Shown here in pieces: positions 1 through 8,043 of a DNA stretch of 64,000 nt. This DNA is from Mycolicibacterium crocinum (lineage in GTDB: Bacteria; Actinomycetota; Actinomycetes; Mycobacteriales; Mycobacteriaceae). The stretch spans positions 496,001 through 560,000 of the forward strand of contig NZ_CP092362.2 in assembly GCF_022370635.2 (NCBI RefSeq), written 5' to 3'. The notes beneath the pieces were generated by a model. It was not told the DNA's origin, did not search any database, and saw only the letters and a list, made by a program, of their open reading frames with translations. Numbering within the stretch: position 1 is the first letter of the stretch; each line of letters begins with the position of its first letter. Made by a program: the position numbers and the translations under genes.

Positions 1-1920
1 CGAACCGTGGTCCTGGTGGCCGGTGGTACCGGACTGTCGGCGATCCTCGCGATGGCTCAGAGTCTGGATGCCGATCACCGCGGAACGGTCCACCTGGTCT
101 ACGGCGTCAGTGATGTCGACGACCTGTGCAAGCTCGATGAGCTCGAGGCACTGAAGCGGCGGTTGCCCGGGCTGGAGGTCCATACCGTGGTGTCCCGGCC
201 CAGCAGCGCGTGGGCCGGGCCGGTCGGGCGGGTCACCGACGTCCTGGAGGCGCGGATGTTCGACGGCGGGAACGCCGACGTGTACATCTGCGGCCCGGCC
301 GGAATGATCGCCGACACCCGGCAATGGCTGGACGACAACGGTATTCGCGGTGCCGGCGTGTATTACGAGAAGTTCGTGGCGAGTGGGGCGGTCCGTCGGC
401 GGACTTCGCCACGCTTGGATTACACCACAATCGACCTGGCTGAGGTGCGCCGCGGCGGGCGCGGCACCGCGGTCGTGGTCGGCGGAAGCATGGCGGGAAT
501 CGCCGCGGCCAAGGTTCTCAGTGAGACATTCGATCACGTCATCGTCCTGGAGAAGGACGCACCGCACACCCGCCGCGAGGGCAGGCCGGGCGCGGCTCAG
601 GGCTGGCACCTGCACCATCTACTCACCGCGGGGCGTATCGAACTGGAGCGGTTCTTCCCCGGGATCATCGACGACATGGTCCGCGAGGGCGCGTTCGACG
701 TCGATATGGCGGCCCAGTATCGTATCCGGCTCGGCGGGAGTTGGAAGAAGCCGGGCACCGGCCCGATCCAGATCGTCTGCGCTGCACGACCCCTGCTGGA
801 GTGGTGTGTTCGGCGTCGCCTTGACGATGAACCGCGGATCAGTTTTCGCTATGAGTCCGAGGTGGCGGATCTGGTCTATGACCGCACCGATGACACCGTC
901 ATCGGTGTCGCAGTCGTCGGCGACGGTGACGAACTCGCTGTCATACCAGCTGAATTCGTGGTCGACGCATCAGGGAAGAACACCAAGTTCCCGGAATTTC
1001 TGGACCGCATCGGTGTCGGGGCACCGGAGGTCGAGCAGGACATCATCAACTGCTTCTACTCCACCATGTTCCACCACGTTCCGCCGGAGCGGCAATGGGA
1101 CGACAAGGTGATGGTCATCTGCTATGCCTACCGTCCCTACGAGGACACCTACGCCGCGCAGTACTACACCGACAGCTCACGCGCGATCCTGTCCACGTCG
1201 CTGGTGGCCTACAACTGCTATTCGCCGCCGCGCACCGCGCAGGAGTTCCGCGCGTTCGCCAACCGGATGCCGTCGGCAGTGATCGGGGAGAACATCGACG
1301 GCCTCGAGCCGGCATCGCCGATCTACAACTTCCGCTATCCCAACATGCTGCGGTTGCATTACGAGAAGAAGCGCAATCTGCCGCGCGCGCTGGTGGTGGT
1401 CGGTGACGCCTTCACCAGTGCCGACCCGGTTTCCGGACTCGGGATGACGCTGGCGCTCAAGGAAGTCCGGGAAATGCAGCTGCTGCTGGCCAAGTACGGG
1501 CCCACCGATCCGGAGCTGCCGCGCCGCTACTTCCGCACGATCTCCAAGTTGGCTGACACCGCCTGGTTCGTGATCCGAGAACAGAACCTGCGGTTCGACT
1601 GGCTCAAGGACGCCGACAAGAAGCGGCCGTTCTACTTCGGCGCCCTGACCTGGTACATGGACCGCGTGATGGAGTTGGTACACGACGACCCGGAGACCTA
1701 CAACGAATTTCTGGCCGTCGTCCATCTGGTGAAACCCGCTGCGGCACTGATGACACCGAAGGTGGCAGCTCGTGTGCTCGGCAAATGGGCCCGGACCAGA
1801 CTCTCCGGGCAGAAGACGCTCATCGCGCGCAACTACGAGAACCGCACCATTCCGTCCGTCGAAGAGCTGATCCAAACCGAAGAAGTAGCAATCGGTTTGG
1901 CTGCCACCCGGTCCCACTAG
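1..1920 (+). CDS. Rv1937-like flavin-dependent oxygenase, 5' end missing (partial)
   Basis: The frame is open from base 1, so the N-terminus lies outside the window; the GTG at 7 is internal. Residues 1-130 are the NAD(P)-binding half of a ferredoxin-NADP reductase-type module, with GGTGLSA near the start and CGPAGM near residue 98. From about residue 150 there is a second FAD enzyme: a dinucleotide-binding GGSMAGIAAAKVL and, near residue 475, the flavin GD motif GDAFTSADPVSGLGM typical of FAD monooxygenases and geranylgeranyl-reductase-like proteins. The combination of reductase and FAD monooxygenase in one chain, followed by an epoxide hydrolase, a RibBA homologue and an SDR, matches M. tuberculosis Rv1937-Rv1941. 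It is probably a self-supplied oxygenase acting on a lipid or aromatic compound; the substrate is not deducible. A 13-bp gap to the next gene suggests an operon. Confidence 0.75.
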   Translation, partial: RTVVLVAGGTGLSAILAMAQSLDADHRGTVHLVYGVSDVDDLCKLDELEALKRRLPGLEVHTVVSRPSSAWAGPVGRVTDVLEARMFDGGNADVYICGPAGMIADTRQWLDDNGIRGAGVYYEKFVASGAVRRRTSPRLDYTTIDLAEVRRGGRGTAVVVGGSMAGIAAAKVLSETFDHVIVLEKDAPHTRREGRPGAAQGWHLHHLLTAGRIELERFFPGIIDDMVREGAFDVDMAAQYRIRLGGSWKKPGTGPIQIVCAARPLLEWCVRRRLDDEPRISFRYESEVADLVYDRTDDTVIGVAVVGDGDELAVIPAEFVVDASGKNTKFPEFLDRIGVGAPEVEQDIINCFYSTMFHHVPPERQWDDKVMVICYAYRPYEDTYAAQYYTDSSRAILSTSLVAYNCYSPPRTAQEFRAFANRMPSAVIGENIDGLEPASPIYNFRYPNMLRLHYEKKRNLPRALVVVGDAFTSADPVSGLGMTLALKEVREMQLLLAKYGPTDPELPRRYFRTISKLADTAWFVIREQNLRFDWLKDADKKRPFYFGALTWYMDRVMELVHDDPETYNEFLAVVHLVKPAAALMTPKVAARVLGKWARTRLSGQKTLIARNYENRTIPSVEELIQTEEVAIGLAATRSH

Positions 1921-1933
1921 AGAAGAGGCCCAG

Positions 1934-2983
1934 ATGATCCATCGGATGCTGAACTGCCGAGGCACCCGGATCCATGCCGTGGAGGAGGGTGAGGGACCGC
2001 TGGTGGTGCTGGTACACGGCTTCCCCGAGTCGTGGTATTCCTGGCGCCACCAGATCCCGGCGCTGGCTGCGGCCGGCTATCGAGTGGTGGCGATCGACCA
2101 GCGCGGCTACGGGCAATCCTCTAAGTATCGGGTGCAAACCGCTTATCGCATCAAGGAATTGGCCGGTGACATCGTCGGTGTCATCGACGCCTACGGCGAG
2201 AAGCAGGCCGTCGTGGTCGGCCATGACTGGGGTGCCCCGGTCGCGTGGACCTTCGCGTGGCTGCACCCGGACCGTTGTCGAGGAGTCGTGGGAATCAGCG
2301 TGCCGTTCGCCGGGCGCGGAGTGATCGGCCTGCCCGGCAGCCCCTTCGGTGAGCAGCGTCCCAACGATTACCACCTGGAACTGGCCGGCCCCGGCAAGGT
2401 TTGGTATCAAGACTATTTCTCCGAGCAGGACGGCATCATCACCGAGATCGAAGAGGATCTGCGGGGCTGGTTGCTCGGTCTGACCTACACGGTGTCCGGC
2501 GATGCTATGGCCGCGGCGACACAAGCCGCCGAGGCGGCCGGGGTGGATCTCGCTGCCATGGATCCGATCGATGTCATCCGGTCCGGCCCGCTGTGCATGC
2601 CGCACGGGGCTCGGCTCAAGGACGCATTCGTCTATCCCGAGACGATGCCGGACTGGTTCACCGATGCCGATCTCGACTTCTATACCGGCGAATTCGAGCG
2701 ATCCGGGTTCGGCGGTCCGCTGAGCTTCTATCACAACATCGACAACGACTGGCACGACCTCGCCGACTACGAAGGCACCCCGTTGACCCCGCCGGCTCTG
2801 TTCATCGGCGGTCAGTACGACGTCGGCACCACCTGGGGAGCCGAGGCGGCCGAACGCGCGCACGAGGTGATGCCGAACTACTGCGGTACCCACATGGTGG
2901 ACGGCGTCGGCCATTGGATCCAGCAGGAGGAGCCCAAGGAGACGAACCGGCTGCTGCTGGACTTCCTTGGCGGACTGAGCTGA
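1934..2983 (+). CDS. ephB: Epoxide hydrolase, alpha/beta-hydrolase fold (EphB-like)
   Basis: A 349-residue soluble alpha/beta hydrolase. The oxyanion-hole segment HGFPESW lies near residues 29-35, and the nucleophile elbow GHDWGA at 96-101 has Asp98 as the predicted nucleophile, as in epoxide hydrolases rather than esterases (Asp in place of Ser). The C-terminal catalytic His is in DGVGHWIQQEEP near residue 330. It should open epoxides to diols through an alkyl-enzyme ester. It sits directly after the flavin oxygenase, which could generate the epoxide, and 13 bp before the RibBA-like gene, the same order as Rv1937-Rv1938 in M. tuberculosis. A purine-rich stretch (GAAGAGG) about 8 bp upstream of ATG 1934 supports the start. 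Confidence 0.85.
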   Translation: MIHRMLNCRGTRIHAVEEGEGPLVVLVHGFPESWYSWRHQIPALAAAGYRVVAIDQRGYGQSSKYRVQTAYRIKELAGDIVGVIDAYGEKQAVVVGHDWGAPVAWTFAWLHPDRCRGVVGISVPFAGRGVIGLPGSPFGEQRPNDYHLELAGPGKVWYQDYFSEQDGIITEIEEDLRGWLLGLTYTVSGDAMAAATQAAEAAGVDLAAMDPIDVIRSGPLCMPHGARLKDAFVYPETMPDWFTDADLDFYTGEFERSGFGGPLSFYHNIDNDWHDLADYEGTPLTPPALFIGGQYDVGTTWGAEAAERAHEVMPNYCGTHMVDGVGHWIQQEEPKETNRLLLDFLGGLS

Positions 2984-2996
2984 TGGAGCCCCGCAG

Positions 2997-4097
2997 ATGA
3001 GAACGGTGCACGGACGCCTGCGGCGCGCTATCGCGGCGGTCGCCACCGGCCGCCCCGTCATCGTCGTGGACGACGCGGAGAAGCAGGGATATCTGGTCTT
3101 CGCCGCGGATGCCGCGACACCGCAGAGGCTGACCTTCATGATCCGGCACACCTCCGGTTACGTCCGAATCGCGCTGCCCGCCTCGGACTGCGCGCGGCTC
3201 AACCTGCCGCCGGTGGGGCACCAAGAGAGCGAGCCGGCCGGTATGACCGCGCAACGCGTGACGGTGGACTTTCGCGAGACGGGCACCGGGATCTCGGCCA
3301 TCGACCGCGCCCGCACCATCGCCGCCCTCGCCGCCGCCGAGTCCACGGCCGGTGATTTTCGCCGGCCCGGGCATGTGATCCCGGTACAGGCGGGCAAGGA
3401 CGGCGTCCTCGGCCGTTCGCCCGGCGCTGCGGAGGCGGCACTAGATCTGGCCCGCCTCGCCATGCGCCGTCCTGCCGGTGTGTTGTGTGAGCTTGTGTCT
3501 CAACAAAACCCGGCCGGTATGGCAGACCGTCGCGAATCAGCAGCATTTGCCGACTGCCACCGCATACCAATGATCTCGGTCAGCGAACTCGCGACGTACC
3601 GGCGTCGGACCGAACCGCAGGTCATGCGGAGGGCGGAGACCACACTGCCGACGGCAGCCGGCACCTTCCGGGTGGTCGGCTACCGAGACGCCCGAGACGG
3701 CGGCGAACATCTGGCGGTGATTGCCGGCAGAGCCGGTGCCGATGCACCGATGCCGCTTCACGTCCACGTCGAATGTCTCGGCGGCGATGTGTTCGGATCG
3801 CTGGCGTGCGGCTGTGGTGCGGACCTCGCTCATGCGGTCGCCGCGATGCGAGCCGAGGGCACCGGCATGATCATCTACCTGCGCCCACCGGCCGCACGTG
3901 CCTGCGGTGTCCTCGCGGGGTCTGCCGCACCGGACATGGTGTCCGAGACCGTTGCATGGATCCTCCGTGACCTCGGTGTGTACACCGTCAAATTGTCCGA
4001 CGACGCACCGGAATTGGGCTTGCTGATGTTCGGCGCGATTCGCGAGCACGGCCTGCACGTCGAATCCTCCGCCGCGGTGTGGCCCGTGGCAGGCTGA
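2997..4097 (+). CDS. ribA1: Degenerate RibBA paralogue (RibA1/Rv1940-like)
   Basis: The 366 residues align along the whole length of bifunctional DHBP synthase/GTP cyclohydrolase II, but key sites are gone. In the RibB half FMIRHTSGYV (47-56), GTGISAIDRA (96-105) and DFRRPGHV (120-127) are kept. However, the acidic metal loop is DDAEKQG (25-31) where active enzymes have an EDRENEGD-like loop, and the catalytic GHTEA is replaced by PGAAEA (142-147). In the cyclohydrolase half the zinc ligands survive (Cys260, Cys271, Cys273). The EGRG loop has become AARA (299-302), and roughly 30 residues that normally carry the substrate-binding region are missing before WILRDLGVYT. It is therefore unlikely to make riboflavin precursors. 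It may be a structural or ligand-binding relative tied to the flavin oxygenase of this operon; that role is inference. Confidence 0.75.
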   Translation: MRTVHGRLRRAIAAVATGRPVIVVDDAEKQGYLVFAADAATPQRLTFMIRHTSGYVRIALPASDCARLNLPPVGHQESEPAGMTAQRVTVDFRETGTGISAIDRARTIAALAAAESTAGDFRRPGHVIPVQAGKDGVLGRSPGAAEAALDLARLAMRRPAGVLCELVSQQNPAGMADRRESAAFADCHRIPMISVSELATYRRRTEPQVMRRAETTLPTAAGTFRVVGYRDARDGGEHLAVIAGRAGADAPMPLHVHVECLGGDVFGSLACGCGADLAHAVAAMRAEGTGMIIYLRPPAARACGVLAGSAAPDMVSETVAWILRDLGVYTVKLSDDAPELGLLMFGAIREHGLHVESSAAVWPVAG

Positions 4098-4135
4098 GAT
4101 ATATTCTGGCACAACGGGATCGCAGGGGAGAAGTG

Positions 4136-4906
4136 ATGACGCATCCGGATCTGGCCGGAAAATCCGCGATTGTGACCGGCGCCGGTGCCGGCATCGGGCT
4201 GGCCATTGCCAAGCGGCTTGCCGCGGAGGGCTGCCACGTCTTGTGCGCGGACATCAACGGTGACTCTGCACTGGCCGCGGCGTCCGAGTTGGGCGGCGAC
4301 GCGGTCGGTCATCGCGTCGATGTCAGCGACGAGGCGCAGGTGATCGGCATGGTCGAGGCGTGCGTTGCGGCCTTCGGTGGCGTCGACATGCTCGTCGCCA
4401 ACGCCGGCGTCGTGCATTTCGCCCCGGTGCTGGAAACGAGGGTCGACGACTTCGACCGGGTGATCGGGATCAACCTGCGCGGTGCATGGCTGTGCACCAA
4501 GCACGCCGCCCCTCGCATGGTCGAGCGCGGCGGCGGCGCCATCGTCAACATGTCCTCGCTTGGCGGACAGGTGGCAGCGGCGGGGACGGCCGCATACGGG
4601 ATGTCGAAGGCGGGAATCATTCACCTCAGTCGCATCACCGCCGCCGAACTCCGCTCGGCCAACGTGCGGTCCAATGCGTTGCTACCCGCATTCGTCGATA
4701 CCCCGATGCAACAGACCGCGATGACGATGTTCGACGAGGCTCTGGGCGCGGGCGGGGCCAGCACCATGATCGGACGCCTTCAGGGCCGGATGGCCGGTCC
4801 CGACGAGATGGCCGGTGTGGTCGCCTTTCTGCTCTCCGACGACGCGTCGATGATCAACGGGACGGCGCAGGTGGCGGACGGCGGAACACTCGCAGCACTG
4901 TGGTGA
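4136..4906 (+). CDS. Short-chain dehydrogenase/reductase (Rv1941-like)
   Basis: A classical SDR of 256 residues. The cofactor motif GAGAGIG follows the first strand, NAG lies in the fourth strand, and the catalytic Ser of MSSLGG and the YGMSK Tyr/Lys pair are all present. The acidic residue after the second strand (CADIN) points to NAD rather than NADP. ATG 4136 is chosen because AGGGGAG lies 5 bp upstream; an in-frame GTG immediately before it (4133) and an upstream extension from 4079 lack this. It closes the oxygenase-hydrolase-RibBA operon and probably oxidises or reduces a hydroxyl product of that pathway. The length equals what I recall for Rv1941, its likely orthologue by synteny. Substrate unknown. 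Confidence 0.85.
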   Translation: MTHPDLAGKSAIVTGAGAGIGLAIAKRLAAEGCHVLCADINGDSALAAASELGGDAVGHRVDVSDEAQVIGMVEACVAAFGGVDMLVANAGVVHFAPVLETRVDDFDRVIGINLRGAWLCTKHAAPRMVERGGGAIVNMSSLGGQVAAAGTAAYGMSKAGIIHLSRITAAELRSANVRSNALLPAFVDTPMQQTAMTMFDEALGAGGASTMIGRLQGRMAGPDEMAGVVAFLLSDDASMINGTAQVADGGTLAALW

Positions 4907-4923
4907 TCGGCCTTCTCGCCGGG

Positions 4924-6129
4924 TTACTCGGGAGCGTCGGCCTGGCTGGTCAGGATCGCCAGGGCAATCGTGGTCATCTCCTGTGCGACGTCCGTGCGGC
5001 GGGTGAGATGCCAAGTCCGCGAGACATCTTCGATGAAGCTGACGGCAGCGGCGACCAGTAGTCGGGCTTGTGCAACGGTGGTTTGCGGGACCAGGGTACG
5101 GACCAGGTCTATCCACAGGCCGTCGCGGTCGGCCTGGTTCTTGGTGAAGCTGTCGCGAACCTCGTCCGAAGCCGAGGACAGTTCGGTGATCGACACCGAG
5201 ACCAGGTCAGGATCGTCGAGGCTGATTCGTACCCGCCCGGCGACGAGATCGTGAAGACGCTGCGATGCAGAGACATTCGAGCGGAGCACGCGGATGGACT
5301 CCAGGGCCGACCACTCGTCGAGCCGCCGCACCAGGGCGTCTAGGATGGCTTGCTTGGAGGAGAACGAACGGTACAGGCCAGGCCCCGCGATGCCGACGGT
5401 CTTTCCGATATCGGCGGTGCTGACCGCGGGATAACCACGGGCACGGAACAATTGGGCGCCCGCCGCCAGCAGCGTCTCGTACCGGGAGAATGAGGCTGCC
5501 TCACGGGCACCTGTGCCCTCGATCGGCTCGAGTGCACCGACGGCTGGAGTGCGCGCGGCCGCCATGCACGCGCGGTACAACAGTTCCCTGAGTTCGGCGC
5601 CGGGCAGGGTGAGGGTATGGCGCCCAAGGCTTGTCAGTGTGCTCGACACCGCCCATGCGCGCAGCTCGACGTGCGGTGGGCTCAGCTCTGGCATCTCCAG
5701 CCGGACCCCGGATTGCATGCTGGCCACGATCGCGTTGATCCGGCCGCGTACTTCGGTCCGGTCGTGATCGGTGAGATAGCGGGCCTCGCGTTGCCACAGC
5801 ACGGTCAGTGCTCGGGTCTCGACCGCGGCGGCGATCAAATCCGGCAATTCATCGTGCAGGGGACGGGCGGTCGACGTGGGCGTGCGACCTTCGGGATTGC
5901 GAACGCTCTGGTATTCGTCCTGCGCGTTCAGGATCACCGCGGTCAGCAGGGCTTGCTTGTTGTCGTAATGGCGATACAGGGCGCGAGCCGTCACCCCGGC
6001 CGCTTCGGCAATCTCCTCCAGCTTGACCGAGTGGAAGCCGCGGTCGATGAACAGCCGCGCGGCCTGGTCGAGGATCTGCTTCTTACGGTCCTTCGGCCTG
6101 CGCCTGACGGCTGGGACGGTTGGCTGCAT
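4924..6129 (-). CDS. Tandem TetR-family regulator (two TetR domains in one chain)
   Basis: The 401 residues contain two complete TetR N-terminal DNA-binding domains. The first spans about residues 10-60 ([14 protein letters not shown], then [18 protein letters not shown]). The second spans about 220-270 ([14 protein letters not shown], then [18 protein letters not shown]). Each is followed by a helical domain of about 130-150 residues, so the protein resembles two repressors fused head to tail and could act as a monomer or pseudo-dimer. Start ATG 6129 is preferred over 6162 because an AAGGGGGG-like ribosome site precedes it by about 8 bp. It faces the SDR operon convergently and is divergent from the LuxR gene. 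Its target is probably the oxygenase operon or itself, but no operator is certain. Confidence 0.85.
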   Translation of the reverse strand: MQPTVPAVRRRPKDRKKQILDQAARLFIDRGFHSVKLEEIAEAAGVTARALYRHYDNKQALLTAVILNAQDEYQSVRNPEGRTPTSTARPLHDELPDLIAAAVETRALTVLWQREARYLTDHDRTEVRGRINAIVASMQSGVRLEMPELSPPHVELRAWAVSSTLTSLGRHTLTLPGAELRELLYRACMAAARTPAVGALEPIEGTGAREAASFSRYETLLAAGAQLFRARGYPAVSTADIGKTVGIAGPGLYRSFSSKQAILDALVRRLDEWSALESIRVLRSNVSASQRLHDLVAGRVRISLDDPDLVSVSITELSSASDEVRDSFTKNQADRDGLWIDLVRTLVPQTTVAQARLLVAAAVSFIEDVSRTWHLTRRTDVAQEMTTIALAILTSQADAPE

Positions 6130-6321
6130 CGCTGAGCGTCCCCCCTTCTCGCCGGATGGCAATATCCTCGCAGATCTGCGCGAGGGAGATGTTGGAACGT
6201 AACAAAAAAGTACATCGATATGGGAAAGTGCATCGTTTCATGGATTATTCGAGAACACGAGCGCCCACAAACATGTTATCGGCTATAGACATAGGTATCC
6301 ATCCCGCGTACTCTCGCCAAG

Positions 6322-7278
6322 GTGATCGGTCGTCTCGACGCGACGGTGAAGTCATCTGGCGGGACTTCGCTGACCCGCCTGCCGGCGGTTGTGGGCGGTA
6401 CCGCCCGGGTGGGAAGCGGCCTGCACGAACCCGACACCGGCGATCTCGTTGCGGGCGTGCAGCAGGCTGTCGATCGACTCATCCAGGCGTCGTCGGTGCA
6501 GGAGCTCTTCGCGCTCGCGGCAGCAGCGGCCGCCCGCATCGGATTCACCCGGGTGCTGTTTTCCAGACTTGATCACGGAACCTGGCTGGCTCACAACGCC
6601 TATACCGCTGATGATCCCGATTTCGCCGAGCAGTTGGTGGCATTCGGAACCGCCCACTCCCGACGGTTGGGTGGCCAGCTTCTGGAATCCGAGATGTTGC
6701 TCAGCGGAACCCCAATCCTGGTGTGCGACGCGCAATCGCACCCCCGGGTCTTTCGCAAGCTTGTGCGGTTCACCCGCACCACGGACTATGTCGCCGCGCC
6801 GGTGCAGGCGTGGGGTGCCGCGGTGGCGATGATCCATGCCGACCGGTATCCCGACCGCAGTGTCCAGGAGATCGACCGGCGGCTGCTCGGCCTGTTCGCG
6901 GGTGGCCTCGGCCTGGCCATCGAACGCGCCCAACTCGCAGACCGGCTGAAAGTGATCAACCAGGCATCGGCCTCGCTTGGGGAGCGGTTGACTGACGACG
7001 GCACGGCGGCTCAGCCGGAGTCCCCGCCCCGGTTGGCCGCGGTGTCGTCGTTGCCGCGGGCGGAACGCGCCACCGAGCGGCTCTCACCGCGCGAATGGGA
7101 TGTGTTGCGCAGCATCGCCCTCGGCAAGACCAACGCTCAGATTGCCACCAGCCTGTTCCTGACCGAGAACACGGTGAAGGTTCACGTCAAGCGGATCCTG
7201 CGGAAACTGGGCGCTGCCAACAGGACTGAGGCGGCGGCGCTGTATCACCGGCTCACCCGTCGCGGTCCGTGCGACTAG
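6322..7278 (+). CDS. GAF-LuxR family transcriptional regulator
   Basis: The 318-residue protein has a GAF-like sensory region (about residues 50-215, containing VQELFALAAAAAARIGFTRV and later DYVAAPVQAWG). A LuxR-type helix-turn-helix follows at the C-terminus (about 250-310; LSPREWDVLRSIALG, then NAQIATSLFLTENTVKVHVK). No receiver domain is present, so it is likely ligand- or redox-triggered rather than a phosphorelay response regulator. The GTG start at 6322 has no strong ribosome site and a later start is possible. The 192-bp region between this gene and the TetR gene is AT-richer than its surroundings and presumably carries both promoters. The 3' end overlaps the DeoR gene by 4 bp, convergently. 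Confidence 0.8.
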   Translation: MIGRLDATVKSSGGTSLTRLPAVVGGTARVGSGLHEPDTGDLVAGVQQAVDRLIQASSVQELFALAAAAAARIGFTRVLFSRLDHGTWLAHNAYTADDPDFAEQLVAFGTAHSRRLGGQLLESEMLLSGTPILVCDAQSHPRVFRKLVRFTRTTDYVAAPVQAWGAAVAMIHADRYPDRSVQEIDRRLLGLFAGGLGLAIERAQLADRLKVINQASASLGERLTDDGTAAQPESPPRLAAVSSLPRAERATERLSPREWDVLRSIALGKTNAQIATSLFLTENTVKVHVKRILRKLGAANRTEAAALYHRLTRRGPCD

Positions 7279-8033
7279 GTTCGGACGACTGAGGGGCCCA
7301 GGGTTTCGTAGCGACGGGCCTCGGTGAGGGACAGTTCCGTTCCGGTCACGATCGAGTCGAAATCGCTGACGTCGGCGAATCGGCAGAAACTGCTGACACC
7401 GAATTTCGTATGCGCGGCCACCAGAATCCGGCGGCGGGCGACCTTGACGGCCGTGTGTTTGACCGCAGCCACCGCGGGGTCCGGTGTGGTAAGGCCGTGC
7501 TCGGGCGAAATGCCGTTGGTGCCAAGGAAAGCGACGTCGATCACCAATCCGCCGAGCATGTCGGTCGCCCAATGATCCACCGTCGCCAGGGTGCGGCCCC
7601 GCATCCGTCCGCCGAGCAGCAGGACCGTCACCGTCTCACTGTGCGCCAGCGCCTCGGCCGCCAGTAGGGAGGACGTCACGACCGTCAGCTCCTGATCGGC
7701 GAGGCGCTCAGCGATCAGACGCGGCGTGAAACCCTCGTCCAGATACACCGTTTCGGCCCCGTGTAACAGTTCGGTGGCGCCACCGGCGATGCGGTGCTTC
7801 TCGGCCAGATCCACCTGGCTGCGGTACTCGACGGTCGATTCGAATGCCGCGGTTTCCAGCGGGATGGCCCCGCCGTGGACGCGCTTGAGCATGCGGCGGC
7901 CGGCGAGCACCTTCAGATCGCGGCGGATCGTCTCGGCCGCGACGTCGAGCTCCTCGGCCAGCGCGGCGACCTCGACCCGCCCGCGGGTGCGGGCGAACTC
8001 GACGATGCGGCCTTGGCGGGTGTCCGAATCCAC
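7275..8033 (-). CDS. DeoR-family repressor of the sugar-alcohol PTS locus
   Basis: A 252-residue DeoR/GlpR protein. The N-terminal helix-turn-helix is near residues 5-55 (RIVEFARTRGRVEVAALAEELDVAAETIRRDLKVL). The C-terminal DeoR sensor domain resembles phosphosugar isomerases (VYLDEGFTP, VVTSSLLAAEAL, LLGGRM, FLGTNGI). Such proteins bind a sugar phosphate made during uptake and then release DNA. GTG 8033 is chosen because it begins at the conserved N-terminus 10 bp after the PTS stop; the longer reading to 8111 would overlap the PTS gene. It is co-transcribed with the EIICBA gene and probably represses that gene and the divergent dehydrogenase from the 10012-10180 region. Confidence 0.85.
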   Translation of the reverse strand: MDSDTRQGRIVEFARTRGRVEVAALAEELDVAAETIRRDLKVLAGRRMLKRVHGGAIPLETAAFESTVEYRSQVDLAEKHRIAGGATELLHGAETVYLDEGFTPRLIAERLADQELTVVTSSLLAAEALAHSETVTVLLLGGRMRGRTLATVDHWATDMLGGLVIDVAFLGTNGISPEHGLTTPDPAVAAVKHTAVKVARRRILVAAHTKFGVSSFCRFADVSDFDSIVTGTELSLTEARRYETLGPSVVRT

Positions 8034-8043
8034 GTCGGTATTC

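Noticed and set aside
6200..6240. Direct repeats AAAGTACATCGAT and AAAGTGCATCGTT as a TetR operator
   Set aside because: The two copies are 19 bp apart and similar, but they are direct, not inverted, and no second site supports them; too weak to call.
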